NCBI GenBank assembly: GCA_964551295.1
Contig: CAZKDJ010000019.1
Span: forward strand, 1-34,496
Direction of reading: 5' to 3'
From: JAFGED01 sp964551295
Lineage (GTDB): Bacteria; Chloroflexota; Anaerolineae; B4-G1
DNA length: 34,496 bases
The notes beneath the pieces were generated by a model. That model saw nothing but the letters and a program-made list of their open reading frames with translations, ran no database searches and was not told where the DNA came from. This document shows positions 17,852-24,574 of this stretch, one piece after another. The position numbers were made by a program, and so were the translations under genes. How positions within the stretch are numbered: position 1 is the first letter of the stretch; each line of letters starts with the position of its first letter.

Positions 17852-17931
17852 CAGGAGGCAAGAGGCAGGATGCAGGGTTCAGCTTCTCGGCTTCTGCTTC
17901 TTGCTTTCTGCATCTTGCTTCTTGCTTCCTG
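17852..17931. repeat. Repeat family B inverted pair forming a hairpin over a translation start
   Basis: Two 24-base arms (17852-17875 and 17908-17931) are complementary at 21 positions; the other three are G/A differences that become G-U pairs in RNA. The loop is 32 bases. The left arm contains AGGAGG (17853-17858) and the ATG at 17870; the right arm encodes the CILLLASC end of the lipoprotein signal peptide. Units match the family B copy at 5914-5950. Confidence 0.85.
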
Positions 17932-18877
17932 TCGCTTCCCCGGCACCGTCCGCCCCACGGTCAAGATCGGGCTGGTCGCGCCGTTCGAGGGGCGCTACCG
18001 CTACGTGGGCTACGACGTGATCTACGCTGTGCGGCTGGCGGTGCGCGAGGCCAACGCCGCCGGTGGAGTGGGTGGGTACAGCATTGAGCTGGTGGCCTAC
18101 GACGATGTAGCGGACCCAGCGATGGCGCTTGAGCAGGCACGCAAGCTGGCCATCGATCCCCAGGTCGTCGCCGCTACCGGTCACTTCCGCCTAGAGACGA
18201 CCGCCGCTGCGGCGGATGCTTACGCCGAGGTGGGTATCCCTCTGGTTTCTCCTGGATTGATCGCGCCCTATGCGGACACATTGACCGACGAGTTGCTGCG
18301 ATACCTGGATGAGGCGGAACTCGATAGCGTGGCGCTGGTGACCGAGGGCGGCCCCTTGGGATTGGCGCTACAGCACGACGCACGGGTCGGGTCGGTGGTA
18401 TCGCCGCAGGACGCGGACTGGCTGGAGCGTGTGTTGACCTCCGATGCGGTCGTCTGCGATGCCGAGCCTGTGACGGCGGGTGAGGTAGTGCGGGCGCTGC
18501 GGGAGGCGGGGTGGGAGGGCGTCTTTTTGGGCGGGCCGGAGCTGGCCGCGGCCGATTTTGCCGCCGTGGCCGGAGAAGCTGCCGAGGGCGCGCGCTTTGT
18601 CACGCCGTGGCCGTTCCCGCAGGACATGCCGGGCAGCGCCGATTTTGTGGCGGCCTATCAGGCGATGGGACCGCACGTGGAGCCTCCCGGCCCGCTGTCG
18701 CTCCCGGCCTACGAGGCCACCCAGCAGGTGCTGGCAGCGCTGGAGCGAGATATCGCTGCCCACGGCGCGCCGACGCGGGAGGGGATGGCGGCGGCGCTGG
18801 GCGAAGTGGAGTCAAGCGGTACGACCTTGTACTGGTACCATGTCGGGGAAGATGGCGTGCCGACATACATGCCGTAG
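17870..18877 (+). CDS. Periplasmic-binding-type lipoprotein (Leu/Ile/Val-binding family)
   Basis: A secreted substrate-binding lipoprotein of ABC-transporter type I fold. From ATG 17870 the signal is MQGSASR, a Leu-rich core and lipobox LLASC, then the mature domain: KIGLVAPFEGRYRYVGYD, AVRLAVREANAAGGVGGY, ELVAYDDVADPAMALEQARKL and a C-terminal YEATQQVLAAL helix, all typical of branched-chain amino-acid binding proteins (LivJ-like). In-frame starts at 17849 (ATG) and 17837 (GTG) would add 7 or 11 residues. AGGAGG at 17853-17858 favours 17870. The central part is short compared with LivJ (about 335 residues against 350-390), and no permease genes follow, so it may be an orphan sensor or receptor. 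The signal peptide is built from a dispersed repeat. Confidence 0.8.
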   Translation: MQGSASRLLLLAFCILLLASCRFPGTVRPTVKIGLVAPFEGRYRYVGYDVIYAVRLAVREANAAGGVGGYSIELVAYDDVADPAMALEQARKLAIDPQVVAATGHFRLETTAAAADAYAEVGIPLVSPGLIAPYADTLTDELLRYLDEAELDSVALVTEGGPLGLALQHDARVGSVVSPQDADWLERVLTSDAVVCDAEPVTAGEVVRALREAGWEGVFLGGPELAAADFAAVAGEAAEGARFVTPWPFPQDMPGSADFVAAYQAMGPHVEPPGPLSLPAYEATQQVLAALERDIAAHGAPTREGMAAALGEVESSGTTLYWYHVGEDGVPTYMP

Positions 18878-18913
18878 CGGCGAGAGGGTCAGATCGCGGC
18901 AGCTAGAGATTCT

Positions 18914-18928
18914 CGACGCCTCGCGTCG
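18914..18928. other. Small hairpin between convergent genes
   Basis: CGACGC-CTC-GCGTCG forms a 6-bp stem between the lipoprotein gene and pdp, without a T-tract. A weak bidirectional terminator is possible. The rest of 18878-19009 shows nothing else. Confidence 0.25.
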
Positions 18929-19009
18929 GGTGATACTGCCGAGCCAGATTGAATATCAAGTGGTTCCCTCTGCCGCGTGAGCGCAGGCCTGCAGCTAGAT
19001 GGATAAGCT

Positions 19010-20317
19010 CTACTCTGCCACGCGCTTGTAGAAAATGGGCAGCCGCTGCACGGGCCTGTCGCTGAAGGTATGGGCGGCCAGCACCCGCTCGCGGGCGGCA
19101 GCCAGCTTTTCCTCGTCGCTGGCGTGGACGGTGAACAGCGGCGTGTTCTTCTGCACCAGGTCGCCCACCTTGTAGTGCACCACCACCCCCACACTGTGAT
19201 CGATGGGGTCCTCCTTTTTCTCCCGCCCGCCGCCCAGTTCCACCACCGCTTGGCCGACCTCGACGGCGTTGAGCTCGGCCAGGTAGCCGCTGCGCGGCGC
19301 AGGCACGGGCTCGATCAGCTTGGCCTGGGGCAGCCGCTCCGGCTCCTCAATGGTGCGCACATCGCCGCCCTGTGCCTCGACCAGTTCCTTGAACTTTTGC
19401 CACGCCGCCCCGGAGGATAGCGTCTCCAAGGCCAGCGTGAGCGCGTCGCTCGTGTCGACGGCCTTGCCGCTCAACACCAACATCTCCGAGGCCACGACCA
19501 GGCAGTGCTCGCGCAGATCGGCGGGGCCGCCCTCGTGCAGCGTGCTGATCGCCTCCTTGACCTCCAAGGCGTTGCCCACTGCCCAGCCCAGCGGCTGATT
19601 CATATCGGAGATGAGGGCCACCACGCGCCGCCCGGCCTCGGTTCCCAGGCGCACCATGGCCTCGGCCAGTTTCTCTGCATCCTCCAGTGTCTTCATGAAT
19701 GCGCCGTGGCCCACCTTAACGTCGAGCACGATTCCGTCGGCGCCGGCGGCGATCTTTTTGCTCATGATCGAGCTGACGATGAGAGGGATGGAGTTGATGG
19801 TGCCCGTCACGTCGCGCAGGGCGTATAGCTTGCGGTCGGCAGGGGCCAGATCGGCGCTCTGCCCGGTCAGCACGACGCCGATCTCGGCGATCTGGGCCCT
19901 GAACTCGGCGTCGTTCAAGTCGGTGCGGAAGCCGGGGATCGATTCCAGCTTGTCCACCGTCCCGCCGGTAAACCCCAGGCCACGTCCCGTCATCTTGGCT
20001 ACCGGCATGCCACAGGCAGCGACCAGCGGGACGACGATCAGGCTGACCTTGTCGCCCACGCCGCCGGTGGAGTGTTTGTCCACCGTGATGGGGGCCACAT
20101 CATCCAGGTCGAGCATGTCGCCCGAGTGGGCCATTGCCATGGTCAGGTCGAGCGTCTCGCGGTCGGTCATGCCGCGCAGAAAGACGGCCATCAGCCATGA
20201 GGCGGCCTGATAGTCGGGGATTTGGCCTTGGGCGTACCCTTGGACAAAGAACTCGATTTCCTCGCGCGAGAGCTCATCCCCGTCGCGTTTCTTGGCAATT
20301 ATGTCTGTGGCATGCAT
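19010..20317 (-). CDS. pdp: Pyrimidine-nucleoside (thymidine) phosphorylase
   Basis: A 435-residue cytoplasmic enzyme that splits thymidine, deoxyuridine and often uridine with phosphate, giving the base and (deoxy)ribose-1-phosphate. The family signature is clear: N-terminal helical domain (AKKRDGDELSREEIEFFVQG), the phosphate-binding KHSTGGVGDKVS, the MTGRGLGFTGGTVDKLES region, and the C-terminal domain with a VEVGQAVVELGGGREKKEDP segment. GAGGTG is 4 nt before ATG 20317. A σ70-like promoter at 20486-20457 would give a leader of about 130 bases holding a multi-hairpin structure. The choice between thymidine-specific DeoA and broad Pdp cannot be made with certainty; length and motifs suit Pdp. 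Confidence 0.93.
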   Translation of the reverse strand: MHATDIIAKKRDGDELSREEIEFFVQGYAQGQIPDYQAASWLMAVFLRGMTDRETLDLTMAMAHSGDMLDLDDVAPITVDKHSTGGVGDKVSLIVVPLVAACGMPVAKMTGRGLGFTGGTVDKLESIPGFRTDLNDAEFRAQIAEIGVVLTGQSADLAPADRKLYALRDVTGTINSIPLIVSSIMSKKIAAGADGIVLDVKVGHGAFMKTLEDAEKLAEAMVRLGTEAGRRVVALISDMNQPLGWAVGNALEVKEAISTLHEGGPADLREHCLVVASEMLVLSGKAVDTSDALTLALETLSSGAAWQKFKELVEAQGGDVRTIEEPERLPQAKLIEPVPAPRSGYLAELNAVEVGQAVVELGGGREKKEDPIDHSVGVVVHYKVGDLVQKNTPLFTVHASDEEKLAAARERVLAAHTFSDRPVQRLPIFYKRVAE

Positions 20318-20368
20318 AGGTCACCTCGTTGTTGATGTGAAAAAAGGGCAACTTTGGTAAACCACGAA

Positions 20369-20428
20369 ATGCTCCCATTGGACGAGAGTCCAGCGGCTCA
20401 GACGCGGACTTTTGTCCGCTTGGAGCAT
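20369..20428 (-). promoter_or_regulatory. Candidate structured 5' leader of pdp
   Basis: The 60-base segment has a perfect 7-bp outer stem (ATGCTCC at 20369-20375 with GGAGCAT at 20422-20428) enclosing two tetraloop hairpins: TGGAC/GTCCA (20379-20392) and GCGGAC/GTCCGC (20404-20419). On the minus strand it lies between the predicted pdp transcription start (about 20450) and the ATG, so it would form a three-way junction in the mRNA leader. I do not recognise it as a known riboswitch. Confidence 0.4.
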
Positions 20429-20456
20429 CAAATCATGATCTGCCCAACTTGGCTTT

Positions 20457-20486
20457 ATTATAGCATAGGTTGAGATCATCTGGGAA
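20457..20486 (-). promoter_or_regulatory. Predicted promoter of pdp
   Basis: TTCCCA (20486-20481), 18-bp spacer and a perfect TATAAT (20462-20457) on the minus strand. The -35 is weak. Confidence 0.45.
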
Positions 20487-20487
20487 A

Positions 20488-20516
20488 TTGCCCTTGCTGG
20501 TGGTTGGAGCTATAAT
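20488..20516 (+). promoter_or_regulatory. Predicted σ70-type promoter of the deaminase-fbaB unit
   Basis: TTGCCC (20488-20493), 17-bp spacer, TATAAT (20511-20516). The start would be near 20523, where AAAGGAG (20523-20529) already begins, so the leader is very short. Confidence 0.6.
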
Positions 20517-20537
20517 GGGTCAAAAGGAGCCAAAGCG

Positions 20538-22529
20538 ATGGAAAAAGTGGATGTAATCTTGACCGGTGGTAGCGTAGCCACGATGAATGCCAAGTTTGAT
20601 CTGTTCGTGCCCGGCGCGGTAGCTATCCGCGCGGGTTCGATCGAGGCGGTGGGTCCTGCCGATGAGATTGCGGGCGCATATACCGCTGACGATGTCGTGG
20701 ACTGTAGCAGCTGTGCCGTGACCCCAGGGCTGGTGAACGTTCACACGCACGCGCCGATGACCCTGCTCAGGGGATTGGCCGACGATCTGCGGTTGGACGT
20801 ATGGCTGATGGGCTACATGATGCCCGTGGAGCGCGAGTTCGTCGGTTCCCGTTTCTGCTGGCTGGGCACGCAACTGGCCTGCGCCGAGATGATTCGCTCT
20901 GGCACGACCTGCTTTGCCGACATGTATTATTACGAGGAGGCGGTGGCCGACGCTGCAGCGCAGGCGGGGATGCGCGCCGTGTGCGCCGAGACGCTGCTGC
21001 GTTTCCCCTCGCCCGACGCGCTGAGCTACGATGAGAGTTTGCAGCACACGCGCGATTTCATCCGCCGGTGGCAGGGGCACCCGTTGATCATGCCGGCGGT
21101 GGGGCCGCACGCGCCTTATACGACCACGACGGACCTGTTGCAAGATAGCGCCAAGCTGGCGCTAGAGTTCGACGTGCCGCTACACATCCATGTCGCCGAG
21201 ACCGAGCAGGAGGTGGAGGATCACTTGGCCGAGCACGGGATGTCCGTCGTGCCCTGGTTGGAAGATCACGGCGTCCTGGACGCTAAAGTCATCGCCGCGC
21301 ACTGCGTGCACATCGACGAGGACGAGATGCACATCCTGCTGCGGCACGGCGTCGGCGTGGCGCACAACCCCACCAGCAACCTCAAGCTGGCCAGCGGCGT
21401 TGCGCCGGTGACGCGCATGCTGGCGCTGGGGCTCAACGTGGGCATCGGCACCGACGGCCCGGCCAGCAACAACGACCTGGACATGTGGGAGGAGGCGCGG
21501 TTGGCGGCGCTCCTGGCCAAAGGGATGACGGGCGATCCGACGGCGCTGCCGGCGCGGCAGGCGCTGGCTATGGCGACCATCGGCGGGGCGCGGGCGCTGC
21601 ACCTGGGCGACGTCACTGGCTCGCTGGAGCCAGGCAAGCGGGCCGATATCGCTGTGATTGGTCTGCAGCACTTGCACAACACGCCCCACTTTGCCCGCGA
21701 TCCGGAGGCGCTGTACGCGCAGTTAGTCTATGCCGCCAAGGGCAGCGACGTGCGGGACGTGATGTGCCAGGGGCAGTGGCTGATGCGCGAGCGGGAACTC
21801 TTGACCTTGGACGAGCAGGCGTTGGTCGACGAGGCCGCCGTCGTGGCGAGCAAGATCGACGCGTTTCTGATCGAGCGGGAGGAAAGCGTGCTCAGCAAGT
21901 TGCTCGTCATTGGCCAGGTGGCGCAGCAAAAGATGTTCGAGGTGCAGGTGAAGGTGCTTCTGAGCGAGCCGCCGCCCGAGGGTTTTCTCGACCGACCCCA
22001 GTTTGTGGTCCTCAAGCCCTCGACGCGTCGCCAGTATGATACCTATTTTCTGTTCGACGACATGTATCGCAGTCGGCTGCGCTACCGGGAGGACGAGGTG
22101 GTGGGTGAGGATGGCGAGGTACAGGACGCGGTCTACCGGTTGACGCTGACCACCGAGACGAAGGAGCGGGAGTACGATAACTCGGTGTTGCTCTCCCGGT
22201 CGCGCTTTGACGCGCCGGCGACGCGCAGCCTGCGCTTTTACCGCGAATACTTCAAGCCAACGGAAGAGGTGGCGGTGCACAAGGAGCGGCAGCGCTGCCA
22301 CCTGCGCTACGGCGGGACTGATTTCGCCATCAATCTGGATCAGCTGATGCAGCCGGATCTGCCGGGCGTGTTCCTGGAGATCAAGAGCCGTACCTGGTCG
22401 CAGCAGGATGCGGAGCGCAAGGCGGAGTTGATCGTCGAACTGCTGCAGCTATTCGATGTGCAGGAGCAAGAGCTGGTCAAGCAGGAGTATCTGGAACTGG
22501 CCCTCGAAGCGGGCCAGTTGGACAAGTAG
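20538..22529 (+). CDS. MTA/SAH-deaminase-type amidohydrolase fused to a CYTH-like domain
   Basis: A 663-residue fusion. Residues 1 to about 435 form a metal-dependent amidohydrolase of the 5-methylthioadenosine/S-adenosylhomocysteine deaminase family: metal ligands H69 and H71 (NVHTHAP), H218 in HIHVAE, H255 (AAHCVH) and D306 (GTDGPASNND), with SNLKLASG also conserved. Such enzymes deaminate MTA or SAH to the inosine form. Residues ~465-660 look like a CYTH/triphosphate-tunnel domain: E468-V-Q-V-K472 near ExExK, R513-L-R-Y-R517, a run of basic strands (KEREYDN, RSLRFYRE, KERQRCHLR) and LEIKSRTW near the end. One ExExK Glu is Gln. CYTH enzymes bind triphosphates or polyphosphate. AAAGGAG is 8 nt before ATG. 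fbaB follows after 21 bp. Confidence 0.85.
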   Translation: MEKVDVILTGGSVATMNAKFDLFVPGAVAIRAGSIEAVGPADEIAGAYTADDVVDCSSCAVTPGLVNVHTHAPMTLLRGLADDLRLDVWLMGYMMPVEREFVGSRFCWLGTQLACAEMIRSGTTCFADMYYYEEAVADAAAQAGMRAVCAETLLRFPSPDALSYDESLQHTRDFIRRWQGHPLIMPAVGPHAPYTTTTDLLQDSAKLALEFDVPLHIHVAETEQEVEDHLAEHGMSVVPWLEDHGVLDAKVIAAHCVHIDEDEMHILLRHGVGVAHNPTSNLKLASGVAPVTRMLALGLNVGIGTDGPASNNDLDMWEEARLAALLAKGMTGDPTALPARQALAMATIGGARALHLGDVTGSLEPGKRADIAVIGLQHLHNTPHFARDPEALYAQLVYAAKGSDVRDVMCQGQWLMRERELLTLDEQALVDEAAVVASKIDAFLIEREESVLSKLLVIGQVAQQKMFEVQVKVLLSEPPPEGFLDRPQFVVLKPSTRRQYDTYFLFDDMYRSRLRYREDEVVGEDGEVQDAVYRLTLTTETKEREYDNSVLLSRSRFDAPATRSLRFYREYFKPTEEVAVHKERQRCHLRYGGTDFAINLDQLMQPDLPGVFLEIKSRTWSQQDAERKAELIVELLQLFDVQEQELVKQEYLELALEAGQLDK

Positions 22530-22550
22530 CGTCGAAAGAGGAGGCACTAA

Positions 22551-23600
<1,050 letters not shown>

Positions 23601-23622
23601 TGTAGACATCTGACACTTTTGG

Positions 23623-23688
23623 AGAAACCGGGTTTTTCCGCCGAGAGCCGTGGTAGTTATGGATAGCCTCAGAAAAAACCCGGTTTCT
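23623..23688. repeat. Inverted repeat family D (AGAAACCGGGTTTTT)
   Basis: A perfect 15-bp inverted repeat: arms 23623-23637 and 23674-23688, 36 bp apart. It lies between the end of fbaB and the body of panB and provides the C-terminal codons of the panB frame (RRKNPVSPK). As a long hairpin it may also terminate transcription from both sides. Confidence 0.75.
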
Positions 23689-24517
23689 TTGGTTCAAGTC
23701 TTGCTTAAAGGCCTCCATAGCCTGGACGATCCGTTCCCCAATATCGGCGTACTTTTTGACAAACTTGGGGGTAAAGGCCTCGAACATGCCGAGCATGTCG
23801 TGGACGATCAAGCACTGGCCGTCGACGTGCGGGCCGGCGCCGATGCCGATGATGGGGACGTTGGCGTTCCGCGTGATGACCTTGCTGACCTCCGGCGGGA
23901 TGGCCTCCAGCAGAAAGCACGCGCCGGCCTCTTCGAGTGCCCGGGCGTCCTCGATGATGCGCATGGCGGTGTCGGCGTCGCGGCCCTGGGCCTTGAATCC
24001 GCCCAGCATGGCGATCGACTGCGGGGTCAGCCCCAGGTGTCCCGCGACGGGGATGGTGGCCTTGATCAGCGCCTTGACCGTGTCGATGACCTCTCTCCCG
24101 CCCTTGAGCTTGACAGCGTCGCACCCGCATTCCGCCATGAACCGGCCGGCATTCCTGATGGCTTCCTGTGGGCTGACCTGGTAGCTCATGTACGGCATGT
24201 CACCGACCAGGAAGGCGCCAGGTGCTCCTTGGCGCACGGCCTTGGTGTGGGGAATCAAGAGGTCCATCGTCACGGGCAGCGTGGAGTCAAACCCAAAGAT
24301 CGTCTGCCGATGGAATCCCCCACCAGGATGATGTCGATTCCCGCCTTTTCCTCCAATTGAGCCGTCGGATAGTCGTAGGCCGTGAGCCACGTGATCGGCT
24401 CCTGATCGCGCATCTTTTTCATCAACGTGTGGATGGTGACCTTTTTTCTTATGCCAATCTCCTTTTCTGTTTTCTAATCAGTCGCTATAAACTGGATTCA
24501 TCTCCAATGACGAAAAT

Positions 24518-24574
24518 GTAGGTCACGTTTTTAACGTGACGACGCCCGCAAGAGTCACTGGTAGCGTGACCTAC
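24518..24574. repeat. Palindromic repeat family C, copy 2
   Basis: A 57-bp element with perfect 10-bp terminal inverted repeats GTAGGTCACG / CGTGACCTAC and an internal GTCACGTT-TTT-AACGTGAC palindrome. It is closely similar to 16491-16549. Read on the minus strand its GTAG end supplies the TAG stop of the SEDS-PBP gene. Confidence 0.8.

Noticed and set aside
20369..20450. T-box or tRNA-like element upstream of pdp
   Set aside because: No T-box consensus bulge, specifier loop or tRNA-invariant bases, and the gene is not an amino-acid gene.
24300..24310. Programmed frameshift in panB
   Set aside because: No slippery heptamer is present at the site, and panB is not known to use recoding; a one-base deletion explains it better.
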